Shown here: piece by piece, positions 1 to 9,177 of the stretch
Layout: the number at the start of each line of letters is the position of its first letter
Numbering within the stretch: the stretch's first letter is position 1
From: Leucothrix arctica
Lineage (GTDB): Bacteria > Pseudomonadota > Gammaproteobacteria > Thiotrichales > Thiotrichaceae
Assembly: GCF_003172895.1 (NCBI RefSeq)
Contig: NZ_QGKL01000035.1
Coordinates: 62,001-126,000 of the forward strand
Length of the DNA: 64,000 nt
Direction of reading: 5' to 3'
Program-made: the position numbers and the translations under genes
The notes under the pieces: model-generated
The model's database searches: none
What the model was told of the DNA's origin: nothing
Seen by the model: only the letters and a program-made list of their open reading frames with translations

Positions 1-1
1 A

Positions 2-289
2 GATGAAATAACAGTCAAAGTTATTGCTCTCAAAAACGAACGGTTTAGCATTTCTTTAAAACAAGTGATTGAAAGTCCTTGGAATAGTTCTCCCAAAATA
101 AACAATGAATATAACTCCCCTGTAATTATGGTGGCTGAGTATGGTTATTTCGTGAAAATAGAACAACATTGTAATGCCTTGCTTCAAATTGAAAACTCAA
201 AGCAGAAGCACTCTCTTCACGATAGAGTTAATGTAAAAGTAATTGGTGTAGATATCTCAAAGGAAAAGGTGTTAGTGGTTGAAATATGA
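2..289 (+). CDS. S1 RNA-binding domain protein, C-terminal part (5' end outside window)
   Basis: The reading frame is open from the window edge, so this is the last 95 residues of a longer protein. It begins DEITVKVIALKNERFSISLK, the usual end of an S1 (OB-fold) repeat, where a V.VKVI strand is followed by a basic .SLK strand. A second degenerate copy follows and ends with VNVKVIGVDISKEKVLVVEI. S1 repeats bind single-stranded RNA in ribosomal protein S1, RNase E/G, PNPase and many small proteins. The full length, and so the exact family, cannot be judged here. It converges on sbcC with a 29-nt gap. Confidence 0.6.
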   Translation, partial: DEITVKVIALKNERFSISLKQVIESPWNSSPKINNEYNSPVIMVAEYGYFVKIEQHCNALLQIENSKQKHSLHDRVNVKVIGVDISKEKVLVVEI

Positions 290-318
290 TGCGGATAGCA
301 GATAAATTCTTGAGAAAA

Positions 319-3300
319 CTACCCGCTGAGCAAAACCTTAAAACAATCTTCCAACTGACTAATCCCGAGCCCATTCATTTTCTGCACTTTAATCTGCACA
401 GGAATGCGCTCTTTCATTGCCTCAACATGACTGATCACGCCAATCATCTTGCCTGAGGCATTTAAGCTATCCAGCGTATTGAGTGCAGCATCCAGCGTTT
501 CACTGTCCAGTGTCCCAAAACCTTCATCTAAGAACAGCGAATCAATACTGTTTTTGTGACTCACTAGGTCAGACAGCGCAAGCGCTAAAGACAAACTCAC
601 CAAGAAGCTTTCACCACCAGACAATGTTTTGGTGTCTCGCTCAGAGTCGGCTTGCCATGTATCAACCACCTGCAACTCCAGCGCTTCATTATCTTTACGC
701 TTAAGTAAGTAACGACCATCTAAACGATTCAGCTGCACATTCGCCAAATGTACCAAGTGATCCAGCGTTAAACCCTGTGCAAACTTACGGAACTTGTCAC
801 CTTTTTGCGAACCGATCAGTGAGTGCAAATAAGCAATATCATCGTATTGTTGCTGACTCGTGTCGATCTCTGCAAAAAGTGAGGTTTGGTTGGCGCGACG
901 AGTTATATCATCTGTCAGGCTGCGTTTAATCTCACCTTGTTGTTGATTGATTTGCTTTAAGTGTTGGCTTGCATCGTTTAACGCTTCGGCAACCTCTGCT
1001 TGTGGAGTTGCCGCAAAGCCTTGTTGCTCAGTGGTTGCTTGTAAACTAGCAAGGTCTTTAGCCGCTTGATCTTGTAGCGCTTTGCTGCGTGCCAGCGCGT
1101 TACTTATGCTTTCCTTTAGCTCGGTCAGTTGTTGGCGTTCTGCCTCACTTAACAGCGACTGTTCAAACGTTGCTTGGTCGCTAAATGGACTACTGCTTAG
1201 TTGAGACTGCCATGTTGTTTGCTTGTCGCTGAGGTCTTGTTGTAGCTCTGACTGTTGTGCGGTTGCAGTGGTCAGTTGACCTTTTAAGACTTGCAGCGCA
1301 TCACTCGTTTGTTGACGTAATGTGTCTAAACGCTGCTTTTCTTGTTGTGCTGTTTGGCTACGTGCCTGTGCGGTTTCACGTTCCGTCGTTACCGACTTCT
1401 CCCCAAATAACTCAATACGTTTTTGTTGTTTCTCGTGAAGACTGTCGCTTATCGTTTTATGCTCGGTCATTTCTAGCGTTAGTTTCTTTTCGAGTTCGCT
1501 CTGCTTTTCTGTCAGTGTTTTGACTTCAACTTCAAGCCCTTTTAGCTGGTCATTACAACTTGATAATAGCGCTACAGACTCAGTCCATTTTTTCGCTGCC
1601 AGTTGCTTATCAGTTATCCATGAAGCCTGTTCTTCGGCAAGAGGAAGCGACATGCCCAGTGTTGATAATTGATCAGATAACTTGCTGTTTAGCGTTTGTT
1701 GTTCAGCATTTAACAGCTGAGTATCTTTAGTATTTTGCGTTAGTTTTTCAGTCCATTGCTTAGACTCTGTGTTTTGCAGGTCTAACTGATGTTGCTGGTC
1801 TTTAAGTTGCTGTTGAATAAGCGTGAGTGACTTCTCTGCCGCTTGCTTATTTGCTTCAAGCTGCTTGAGTTCGGTAAGCTTTTTAGTCAGTGTTGAGCGC
1901 TGGTTTTCTTCGTCGCTGAGGTAAGTGTCTAGTGCTTCACCGTCATTAATAGCAAGACTCAAACCTAAGGCTTTTGAGTGATGCGACCATTTAGTATTTA
2001 GCTCGTTTTGACTGGCTGTGATATTTGCCGAAGTTTCCTCAAGTGTCTCTATCTTTGCCTGTGCTTTGCTCAACAATGCTGATATTTTCCTAAGCTGCAA
2101 GTCTAGTTCATCTAGCTTTTGTTGTTGAGCATGTAAGCGTTGCTCAGTTTCTGACACGTCCAGTGCTTGATAATTGTCTATCAACGGATGTTCTTTAGAG
2201 CCACACAAAGGACATTCATCATCCGCTAGAAGCTTTGCACGCTCATCTGACAAACTACTAATCTGCCTTTCTTGAGCGATAAGCTTTTCGATATCTTTGT
2301 ACTGAGTCTTGCAGGCTTGCTGCTCTTGTTCTAATTTTTCTAGCTGTAACTTGGTATCAGAAACGTACTGATGACCTTTTTCTAAAGAAGCTAGCGTCTC
2401 GCTTTTCACCGTATTTTGCTTCAAGTACTCAGCAGATAAGTGCTTTAAATGACTGTGGTGGTCGCGCTTATCATCAAGCTGTTGTAATTGCTCTGCAAAC
2501 TGCTCAACGGTTTGCCCTTCAACCGCATTGGCGAGTAGGGAAGTGGCTTGATCGAATGCCTGCTGTTGCTGCTTAATCGCATCAGTAGTGACTTCTATTT
2601 CTTTGTTTTGCTCTGTCAGACTAGTTTGGATGCTTTGAAGGTTTTGCTGCTGCGTAGTGTGTTCTAAAGACAAGGTGTTCAGCTGAGTTGTTTGCTTAGC
2701 GAGTTCAGTAAACTGTGAATCCCATAAGCTTAAGTGCTCGGTTAGCTGACCATCAGTCGTATGTACTTTTTGATATTCAAGCTGTGCTGATTTTTGCTCT
2801 GTTTGTTGTTGTGTCAGCTGCTGCTTTTCCAGTAAATTGGCTTGGGTATTTTTCTGATTTTCCTGAGTCACATTGAGCTGGCTAGTTAACTTTTCTAACT
2901 GCTCAGATAGGTTTTTACGCTCACTATCTAACGGAATAACCGTGTCGATTAATAACGTTTCTAACTCGGCTCTAGTTTTTTCAGCTGCGTCGTATTGTTC
3001 TGAGGCACTTAAAAAGTATTGCTGTGACTGTTCGTTACTCTGCTGACTAGCCTCTAAAGACAGCGTCAATGCAGTCAACGCCGTACTCGACTTCGTCAAC
3101 TTGTCCTCAGCTGTTTGCTGCAAACTAAACGTCGCACGCAGCTTTTCCGCTGGCTCGCTATCTGCCAAACGTTGTAAGTCAGGCTTAGCATCATCCGCTT
3201 TTTGTTGGTCACGAGTCAGCGTTTCAGTTGCAAGGTCTAGCGCTTGCTGTGCCTTACTAAAGTGCGTCCACCAGTCTTGATGTTGCTGCCATTGTTTAAC

Positions 3301-4026
3301 TGTTTTTTCGGTGTCTTTTTCTTGTTGTTCTAGCTCCGTTTGTTGCGTGTTTAACGCCTCTAACGCCTCGCTATCTAGCAATTCCATGCCATCGGCTTTA
3401 GCTTTTAACTGCGCTAAGCTGTTCTTGCTTTCGGTAAAGCGCTCATGGACTTTTTCAGAGATCAGGCCATAAATCTCAGTGCCCGTCAGCTCTTCCAATA
3501 ACTCAGCACGATCATTCGCATCCGCATTCAAGAATGCCGCAAACTGACCCTGTGACAACATCATCGACTTCGTAAAACGTGCAAAGTCGAGACCTGTTAA
3601 CGACTGAATAAGCTGGCTTTTATCATTAATTTTAGAGGCAAGAATCTTGTCGTCTTCACCGTCAGCAGAAAGCTCTGCCAACTCAACCTGTGCCGCCTGC
3701 AAGTTTCCATCAATCTTGCCGCGAGAGCGTCGTTGACTCCAAAACGCACGATAAGCTTGGTTGTTTACCTGAAACTCAACTTCAGCCAAACACTCTGCGG
3801 TGCCGCGAGTCATCAGCTCGTTACTACTTGTTGAGATAGTTTTAAGGCGAGGCGTACAGTGATATAGGGCTAAACAAATAGCATCCAGAATCGTTGTCTT
3901 TCCAGCACCTGTAGGCCCAACAATCGCAAACAAACCATTCTCTGAGAAAGGCGACTGTGTGAAGTCGATCTTCCATTCACCTTTAAGCGAATTGATGTTT
4001 TTGAAGCGCAAACTAAGAATTTTCAT
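319..4026 (-). CDS. sbcC: SbcC, ATPase subunit of the SbcCD nuclease
   Basis: Large SMC/Rad50-type ATPase of 1235 residues that works with SbcD to cut hairpins, palindromes and blocked DNA ends. The N-terminal Walker A (GPTGAGKTT, about residues 37-45) and the C-terminal signature (LSGGESF, about residue 1140) plus Walker B (LFLDEGFGTLD) are both present. They are separated by long Gln/Glu/Leu-rich coiled coils. The zinc hook CPLCG lies near residue 605, at the coiled-coil apex as the family requires. Its start overlaps the sbcD stop by 4 nt (ATGA), so the two are translationally coupled. The length is at the upper end for the family because the coils are long. Confidence 0.96.
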   Translation of the reverse strand: MKILSLRFKNINSLKGEWKIDFTQSPFSENGLFAIVGPTGAGKTTILDAICLALYHCTPRLKTISTSSNELMTRGTAECLAEVEFQVNNQAYRAFWSQRRSRGKIDGNLQAAQVELAELSADGEDDKILASKINDKSQLIQSLTGLDFARFTKSMMLSQGQFAAFLNADANDRAELLEELTGTEIYGLISEKVHERFTESKNSLAQLKAKADGMELLDSEALEALNTQQTELEQQEKDTEKTVKQWQQHQDWWTHFSKAQQALDLATETLTRDQQKADDAKPDLQRLADSEPAEKLRATFSLQQTAEDKLTKSSTALTALTLSLEASQQSNEQSQQYFLSASEQYDAAEKTRAELETLLIDTVIPLDSERKNLSEQLEKLTSQLNVTQENQKNTQANLLEKQQLTQQQTEQKSAQLEYQKVHTTDGQLTEHLSLWDSQFTELAKQTTQLNTLSLEHTTQQQNLQSIQTSLTEQNKEIEVTTDAIKQQQQAFDQATSLLANAVEGQTVEQFAEQLQQLDDKRDHHSHLKHLSAEYLKQNTVKSETLASLEKGHQYVSDTKLQLEKLEQEQQACKTQYKDIEKLIAQERQISSLSDERAKLLADDECPLCGSKEHPLIDNYQALDVSETEQRLHAQQQKLDELDLQLRKISALLSKAQAKIETLEETSANITASQNELNTKWSHHSKALGLSLAINDGEALDTYLSDEENQRSTLTKKLTELKQLEANKQAAEKSLTLIQQQLKDQQHQLDLQNTESKQWTEKLTQNTKDTQLLNAEQQTLNSKLSDQLSTLGMSLPLAEEQASWITDKQLAAKKWTESVALLSSCNDQLKGLEVEVKTLTEKQSELEKKLTLEMTEHKTISDSLHEKQQKRIELFGEKSVTTERETAQARSQTAQQEKQRLDTLRQQTSDALQVLKGQLTTATAQQSELQQDLSDKQTTWQSQLSSSPFSDQATFEQSLLSEAERQQLTELKESISNALARSKALQDQAAKDLASLQATTEQQGFAATPQAEVAEALNDASQHLKQINQQQGEIKRSLTDDITRRANQTSLFAEIDTSQQQYDDIAYLHSLIGSQKGDKFRKFAQGLTLDHLVHLANVQLNRLDGRYLLKRKDNEALELQVVDTWQADSERDTKTLSGGESFLVSLSLALALSDLVSHKNSIDSLFLDEGFGTLDSETLDAALNTLDSLNASGKMIGVISHVEAMKERIPVQIKVQKMNGLGISQLEDCFKVLLSG

Positions 4027-5303
4027 GACGCGTCACCTGACTTAACCACTTCCACAATCTCACCGAATGTCTCTCGTATTCGCGCTAGGCGCTGCTGGTC
4101 TGACTTAGTTTCAAACGTTTCCAATGCAAGGCGACGTTCGAAAACATCTTCTACGCTCAGCTCATTTAGTGTTTCTTTTGCTTCTTGTGTGATCTGAGCC
4201 TGCCGTCCTGTGCGGGCGCGACGCAGCTGCAAAATCTCAACATTCATATCAGCAGTCATTGCTTGAACACGTTGCTGTAAGTCATCGAGATAATCTTGTG
4301 TTTCCACCTCAATACATAACCAAATGGGCAGGGCTGTCGGTTTTTCCTCGCTCGCTATTAGATCACCAAACATGTCGGCCTGCGCAGGCTCGGTTGGTAA
4401 TAGTAGGAGTTGTTTTTGAATACTCTCTAAGTCACCGCGAATCACTTGCATTGGTTGAAAGCGAGGAACCAATAACGGTTCAACGCTCGTTAACTTGCCA
4501 TCAGCAAACTCTGCGATTAGCACTTGTTTCTGCGTACCCAGCTCATCAAAACTCAATGGAATAGGTGAGCCGCAATAACGGATGTGCTCTGATTTTGCGA
4601 CGATTTGTGGACGGTGAATATGACCCAGCGCAATGTAGTCAGCGGGTGGAAATGCCTTTGCTGGAAAGGCTTCTAAGCTACCCACATAGATATCACGCAC
4701 CGAATCCGACGTTGTCACACCCATGGCCGTTAAGTGACCTGTTGCAATAATAGGTAAGGGCTGTTTAAAGTCAGCTCGCTTGGCATCTGCATAGTCATAC
4801 AATTTTTTATAGTGCGTAGCAATGGCTTCACCTAATGCCTGTTGTTTGTCTGAACTAGACGCACCTGCTTGACTGCCAATCACGTCGCGTGGACGTATAA
4901 AAGGAATCGCGCAGAGGATTGCACCTGCTTCACCTTTTACATCATTCAACACAAATACTTGTTGGTCTGTGATTTCTTGCACATTGGGTATGACGTGTGT
5001 GCCGAGGGATGCGAATAACTCTTTGGACTCATCTAGCATTGACACTGAGTCGTGGTTTCCACCCAGCACAACAAGTTGGCATTTGAGTTTGCTCATTTCT
5101 ACGATAAATGAGTTGTAGATTTTGCGTGCATAACTCGGTGGTGTGCCGGTATCAAATACGTCACCTGCCACGATAACCGCATCGACCTTTTGCGTTGTTA
5201 CTTGCTCCAATAACCAGCTTATAAATGCTTGGTGCTCAGCAGCTCGACTTTTACTAATGAAATGTTGGCCAATGTGCCAGTCGGAGGTATGTAAAATGCG
5301 CAT
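4023..5303 (-). CDS. sbcD: SbcD, nuclease subunit of SbcCD
   Basis: Mn-dependent calcineurin-like phosphoesterase that supplies exonuclease and endonuclease activity to SbcCD. The chosen start gives MRILHTSDWHIGQ, the canonical SbcD/Mre11 N-terminus with the first metal-binding D and H. GDVFD, GGNHDS and GHIHRPQ follow as motifs II-IV. An in-frame ATG 33 nt upstream (5336) would add an unrelated MPTHPPELLLV tail. Its AAGG is close to the ATG, so it cannot be fully excluded, but homologs start at MRIL. The C-terminal SbcC-binding region ends at the ATGA overlap with sbcC. First gene of the sbcDC operon. Confidence 0.95.
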   Translation of the reverse strand: MRILHTSDWHIGQHFISKSRAAEHQAFISWLLEQVTTQKVDAVIVAGDVFDTGTPPSYARKIYNSFIVEMSKLKCQLVVLGGNHDSVSMLDESKELFASLGTHVIPNVQEITDQQVFVLNDVKGEAGAILCAIPFIRPRDVIGSQAGASSSDKQQALGEAIATHYKKLYDYADAKRADFKQPLPIIATGHLTAMGVTTSDSVRDIYVGSLEAFPAKAFPPADYIALGHIHRPQIVAKSEHIRYCGSPIPLSFDELGTQKQVLIAEFADGKLTSVEPLLVPRFQPMQVIRGDLESIQKQLLLLPTEPAQADMFGDLIASEEKPTALPIWLCIEVETQDYLDDLQQRVQAMTADMNVEILQLRRARTGRQAQITQEAKETLNELSVEDVFERRLALETFETKSDQQRLARIRETFGEIVEVVKSGDAS

Positions 5304-5336
5304 AACAAGCAAGAGTTCTGGTGGGTGAGTCGGCAT

Positions 5337-5616
5337 TATACCTTAGACTTGATCAGGAAGTAGCCGCTTAGCAGAGTAATACTCTCCGTCGAATAACTGA
5401 TGTTGTAATGATTTAAACGATATGGAACCATATTAGTATGGATTATTGTACTTATAGAGTTAACTCAGTAGATATCTAGTATTAAAGATATTTGAATGAG
5501 TAAAAAACCGTTACAATGATGTCCTAAATTTAGGAGCAGCCACTAAGTCCAATTAGCCAAGCTTGGTGGCCGCTGTATTTGTGATAACTCACTCCAAAAG
5601 TTGAGGTTTTATAGTT
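5337..5616. other. Intergenic region between sbcD and fbaA
   Basis: No gene is seen. It must hold the divergent promoters of sbcDC and fbaA. It contains the palindrome CCTAAATTTAGG (5523-5534) and then a partly paired segment at about 5537-5577 (CAGCCAC against GTGGCCGCTG), which would sit in the fbaA leader. AT-rich hexamers are abundant, but no -35/-10 pair with good spacing stands out. Confidence 0.4.
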
Positions 5617-6687
5617 ATGAGTAAATTTCGGTCTGGCGTTTTATACGGTCAAGAATTGAAGGATTTATATGCGGATGCCAAGAAAGTTGGTTACGCAATG
5701 CCAGGTGTTAATGCGATTGGAACAAGTACTGTAAACGCTATTATTGAAGCGGCTGCAAAAGTACAGTCTCCGGTCATCGTGCAGTTGTCATTCGGTGGTG
5801 GTCATTTTTACGCGGGAAAAAGCTTAAATAATGATAACTTCCAAGCATCGGCAGCAGGTTGTATTTCTGCAGCTTTGCATGTTCACCAAGTTGCTGAAAT
5901 GTACGGCGTACCTGTAGTACTGCATACGGATCACTGTTCACTTGCAAATATTGAGTGGATTGACCGCTTACTAGACTTTCAAGAAGAGTATTATGCAAAG
6001 CATGGTAAGCCGTTATTTAGCTCACACATGTTGGATTTGTCGGAAGAGAGTCTTGAAGAAAATATCGAAATTTGTGAAAAGTATCTAGCGCGCATGGACA
6101 AGATCGATATTGGTCTAGAGATCGAGCTGGGTATAACAGGTGGTGAAGAAGACGGCGTTGATAACTCAAAGGTTGATGTTAGCAAGCTGTATACGGCACC
6201 ATCAGAAGTTTATTACTCTTATGAAAAGCTAAGCAAGATCAGTGATAACTTCACTATCGCTGCGGCGTTTGGAAACGTACACGGTGTTTATCGTCCGGGT
6301 AATGTGAAGCTGTCTGTTGAAATTTTAGAGAACTCACAGCACTTTGTTGAAGATAAAATTGGTGCATCAGGTTCTAAGCCAGTGAGCTTTGTATTCCACG
6401 GTGGTTCTGGTTCTTCGCCTGAAGATATCGCTCGCTCTATTGAATACGGTGTTATCAAAATGAACTTGGATACGGACATGCAGTGGGCGTTTAACGCGGG
6501 TGTGCGTGACTACTATGCTGAGTTTAAAGACTACGTTGCTGAGCAAATTGGTAACCCAGATGGCTCTGATATTCCTAACAAGAAATATTATGACCCACGT
6601 AAAGTATTGCGTAAGGGTGAAGAGTCGTTCGTTGAGCGTCTTGAGCAATCATTTGCTGACTTGAACTGTATTGGACGTAATAAGTAA
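5617..6687 (+). CDS. fbaA: Class II fructose-bisphosphate aldolase
   Basis: Zn-dependent cleavage of fructose-1,6-bisphosphate to dihydroxyacetone phosphate and glyceraldehyde-3-phosphate, and the reverse in gluconeogenesis. The 356 residues match the long FbaA type of E. coli rather than the short Bacillus/GatY type. Metal and catalytic motifs are visible: LHTDH near residue 105, ELGITGGEEDG, AAAFGNVHGVY and VFHGGSGS, plus NLDTDMQWAF for phosphate binding. It stands alone, followed by an intrinsic terminator, and is not in a pgk/gap operon here. Confidence 0.96.
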   Translation: MSKFRSGVLYGQELKDLYADAKKVGYAMPGVNAIGTSTVNAIIEAAAKVQSPVIVQLSFGGGHFYAGKSLNNDNFQASAAGCISAALHVHQVAEMYGVPVVLHTDHCSLANIEWIDRLLDFQEEYYAKHGKPLFSSHMLDLSEESLEENIEICEKYLARMDKIDIGLEIELGITGGEEDGVDNSKVDVSKLYTAPSEVYYSYEKLSKISDNFTIAAAFGNVHGVYRPGNVKLSVEILENSQHFVEDKIGASGSKPVSFVFHGGSGSSPEDIARSIEYGVIKMNLDTDMQWAFNAGVRDYYAEFKDYVAEQIGNPDGSDIPNKKYYDPRKVLRKGEESFVERLEQSFADLNCIGRNK

Positions 6688-6710
6688 AACGAGTTTTTGC
6701 TTAACGTTTA

Positions 6711-6747
6711 AAAGGCCCGCTGATTTGTTAGTCTGCGGGCTTTTTTG
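6711..6747 (+). terminator. Intrinsic terminator after fbaA
   Basis: GCCCGC (6715-6720) pairs with GCGGGC (6735-6740) around a 14-nt loop. The stem extends by A-T pairs and is followed by six T's. It lies 24 nt after the fbaA stop. Confidence 0.85.
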
Positions 6748-6841
6748 TGTTTGAGTGATTCTGGGTGATTAAGTAATCGCGTAGTGTCTACATTTAGAGT
6801 GTTTACGTATACTAATCATCAGATAGCAATTCACGAGACCT

Positions 6842-7309
6842 ATGATGGCAAAAGAAATAGAGCGTAAGTTTTTAATCGACTTAGATAAGCTTGGCCCACT
6901 AAATGACGGCACATTCATCAAGCAAGCCTATATCGCAACCCCAGATAAAACCACCGTGCGATTACGCTTAAAAGGCGAAGATGCTTACCTCACGCTCAAA
7001 GGTGCCAACAAGGGCATCTCACGCACAGAGTTTGAATATGCTATTCCTCCTGAAGACGCTAAAGCAATCATGGCAGAGTTATGCACGGGCCCTGCGATTG
7101 AAAAAACACGTTACCTCGTTGAGCATGTCGGTCACACGTGGGAAGTCGATATTTTTTACGGTGATAATGATGGCTTAGTGGTAGCAGAAATCGAGCTGTC
7201 TAGTGAAGACGAGTCTTTTGAAAAGCCAGACTGGGTCGTTAAAGAAGTAAGCGGTGACCCTAAGTATTATAATTCTAGTTTGTTAAACACCCCCTTCAAC
7301 CAATGGTGA
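6842..7309 (+). CDS. CYTH domain protein (triphosphatase/adenylate cyclase-like)
   Basis: 155-residue CYTH (triphosphate tunnel) domain. It opens with the family signature EIERKFL, whose acidic residues bind the metal. TTVRLRLKG and AYLTLKG follow, which are strands with the basic residues that grip the triphosphate, then the RTEFEY and EIELSSEDE acidic strands. Family members hydrolyse inorganic triphosphate or thiamine triphosphate, or make cAMP; the single short domain fits the triphosphatase-like (NlmA/YgiF N-terminal) group best. Two adjacent ATGs (6842, 6845) are possible starts. The DUF2007 gene follows 6 nt downstream, so they are probably cotranscribed. Confidence 0.85.
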   Translation: MMAKEIERKFLIDLDKLGPLNDGTFIKQAYIATPDKTTVRLRLKGEDAYLTLKGANKGISRTEFEYAIPPEDAKAIMAELCTGPAIEKTRYLVEHVGHTWEVDIFYGDNDGLVVAEIELSSEDESFEKPDWVVKEVSGDPKYYNSSLLNTPFNQW

Positions 7310-7315
7310 TCTGAT

Positions 7316-7624
7316 ATGGAACTTGTCTACACGCACGAAAATAAAATGTTGGTTGAGAATGCTAAAAACATGCTTGAGCTAGCGGGTATTGAGCCGCACA
7401 TGAAAAATGAATTTGCCCAAGGTGCCGCGGGTGATTTAGTCCCTAATGAGACATGGCCAGAGTTGTGGGTATTGAATGAGGACTTCGAAAAAGCACAGGC
7501 TGTCGTGAAAGTGCTAAACGAAAAAATGACAGGCGAAGACTGGACGTGCGCATCATGCCATGAAGCAAACGCGTCTACGTTCGAAATTTGTTGGAATTGC
7601 CAGACAGAACGTGTTATCAAGTGA
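7316..7624 (+). CDS. DUF2007 domain protein with C-terminal zinc ribbon
   Basis: 102 residues. Residues 1-70 (starting MELVYTHENKMLVENAKNML) have the small alpha/beta DUF2007 fold, called a putative signal-transducing domain; its role is unknown. The C-terminus has a RanBP2-type zinc knuckle, W-C-x2-C ... N ... F-x2-C-W-N-C, with four Cys that should bind one Zn. It is probably in one transcript with the CYTH gene. Confidence 0.8.
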   Translation: MELVYTHENKMLVENAKNMLELAGIEPHMKNEFAQGAAGDLVPNETWPELWVLNEDFEKAQAVVKVLNEKMTGEDWTCASCHEANASTFEICWNCQTERVIK

Positions 7625-7683
7625 TTCATACGCTGGTGTCGGATGATTGCTGGCTATTTTTTTGTAAAAAATACGGACTTTAA

Positions 7684-8379
7684 ATGCTTAAGCAATCATT
7701 GTTAGACACGTGGAACTTCTTTAAAAACCACGCTCATACGTTGTTTTTAATCGTTCTGCCAATTGTTATCCCGTTACAGATAGCATTGGCTATGATTTTC
7801 TCTGATCCACCGACATCACCAGCGGGTGCTGAAACGGTATCCCCTGAACAGTTTGCTTATATTTTCAAACGCATCTTTGTCGAATTCTTATTCGCACCGG
7901 TTTATCGTATCGCGGTGATTGTGTACTTGTCTTCAGTGATTGATGGCAATCCACTATCGCGCATGTCGTGCTGGAAGCTTGGGCTTAAGTACTGGGTACC
8001 TTACTTGGCGCTTAGCCTAATCGTTGGCTTCATTGTTTCAACGGGTATGATGTTCTTGATCCTTCCGGGTATCTTCTTCGCTGTGCGACTCGCGTTTGCA
8101 GAGTTTGATTTACTGTTTAACAACAGTTCACCATTGAAGGCAATGAAGACAAGTTTCGCTCAAACAGCGCCTCACTTTGGTGTGATTTTGCGTGGTTATT
8201 TGATCATCTTCTCTGTGCTATTCATGCCGTACTACTTGCTGTCTGGCCTTGTGCCACATGCAGTTGCGAGCGTGCTAAGTATCTTGTTTAGTGTGACGCT
8301 GTACATCGTCATGACGGTGTTTGCTTACCGAGTCTATGACTTAACGAAGTCAGGGCAAGAGTCAGAACCAAAAGTATAA
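7684..8379 (+). CDS. YciC/UPF0259-like integral membrane protein
   Basis: 231 residues with about six hydrophobic segments and short loops. The layout (MLKQSLLDTWNFFKNH amphipathic start, helices near 20-38, 75-95, 105-130, 165-185 and 195-220) matches the UPF0259/YciC family of inner-membrane proteins, whose function is unknown. GGA precedes the ATG by 7 nt. The TSUP gene follows 18 nt downstream and is probably cotranscribed. Confidence 0.7.
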   Translation: MLKQSLLDTWNFFKNHAHTLFLIVLPIVIPLQIALAMIFSDPPTSPAGAETVSPEQFAYIFKRIFVEFLFAPVYRIAVIVYLSSVIDGNPLSRMSCWKLGLKYWVPYLALSLIVGFIVSTGMMFLILPGIFFAVRLAFAEFDLLFNNSSPLKAMKTSFAQTAPHFGVILRGYLIIFSVLFMPYYLLSGLVPHAVASVLSILFSVTLYIVMTVFAYRVYDLTKSGQESEPKV

Positions 8380-8397
8380 AAGTAGAGTGGTTGCGTT

Positions 8398-9177
8398 GTG
8401 GAAAATCTAAGCTATCTTCAACTAGCGTTAATCGCTGCTGTATTTGTCTGGAGCGGCTTCGTTCGCTCCGGCTTAGGCTTTGGTGGTGCAGCACTTGCAC
8501 TGCCTTTGCTACTGCTAATCACAGACGACCCACTATTATTCTTACCCTTGCTGGCGGTTCAGTTACTGATTTTTTCAGCATTAATCGGTTATAACAGTCA
8601 CAAAGATAAAAAAGCGAAGCAAGAAGCCGGTGAAACTGTCACAGGTAGTATCGACTGGAAGTACTTAATCAGCTCGATGAAGGTCATGATTATCCCTAAG
8701 ATTATCGGTGTATTTGGCCTGCTAACACTGCCACCGACACTCATCAGCGGCATCATCTTTGCGATCATTCTTGTTTACTCACTGACCTATATTTTCAACA
8801 AGCCCTTCACCAGTAATCATCCTTTTTTAGATAAATTATTCTTAGTGATTGGTGGTTATGTGAGTGGTACTTCTTTGGTTGGTGCACCACTTATTATCGC
8901 GGTTTACACCAGTCATGTGGCGCGTCACCAATTGCGTGACACGCTGTTTATGCTGTGGTTTATCTTGGTGTCTATCAAGTTAGTGTCGTTCTTGGTAACG
9001 GGCGTAGATATGCAACTGGAGCATCAGCTTTGGTTGTTACCTTGCGTGGCGGTTGGACATTACGCAGGGCTGTTTTTTCATAAGAAACTACAACAGGCCG
9101 ACCCCGTACTGTTTTATCGGGTGTTGGGCATCGTCCTGCTGTTGATTACTAGTATCGGCTTATGGCGCTCGTTTTAA
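8398..9177 (+). CDS. TauE/SafE (TSUP) family permease
   Basis: 259-residue membrane protein with about eight hydrophobic segments and the TSUP pattern: a first helix ending GFVRSGLGFGGAALALPLLLL, then a repeat-like second half with GGYVSGTSLVGAPLIIAVYTS. The family exports sulfite, sulfoacetate or related anions, or moves them as small organosulfur transporters; the substrate here is unknown. The start is GTG, giving MENLSYLQLALIA. It converges on the MFS gene with a 4-bp overlap of stop codons. Confidence 0.85.
   Translation: MENLSYLQLALIAAVFVWSGFVRSGLGFGGAALALPLLLLITDDPLLFLPLLAVQLLIFSALIGYNSHKDKKAKQEAGETVTGSIDWKYLISSMKVMIIPKIIGVFGLLTLPPTLISGIIFAIILVYSLTYIFNKPFTSNHPFLDKLFLVIGGYVSGTSLVGAPLIIAVYTSHVARHQLRDTLFMLWFILVSIKLVSFLVTGVDMQLEHQLWLLPCVAVGHYAGLFFHKKLQQADPVLFYRVLGIVLLLITSIGLWRSF

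Noticed and set aside
4259-5328. Several plus-strand open frames across sbcD
   Set aside because: They are antisense shadows of a conserved gene with no supporting start signals.
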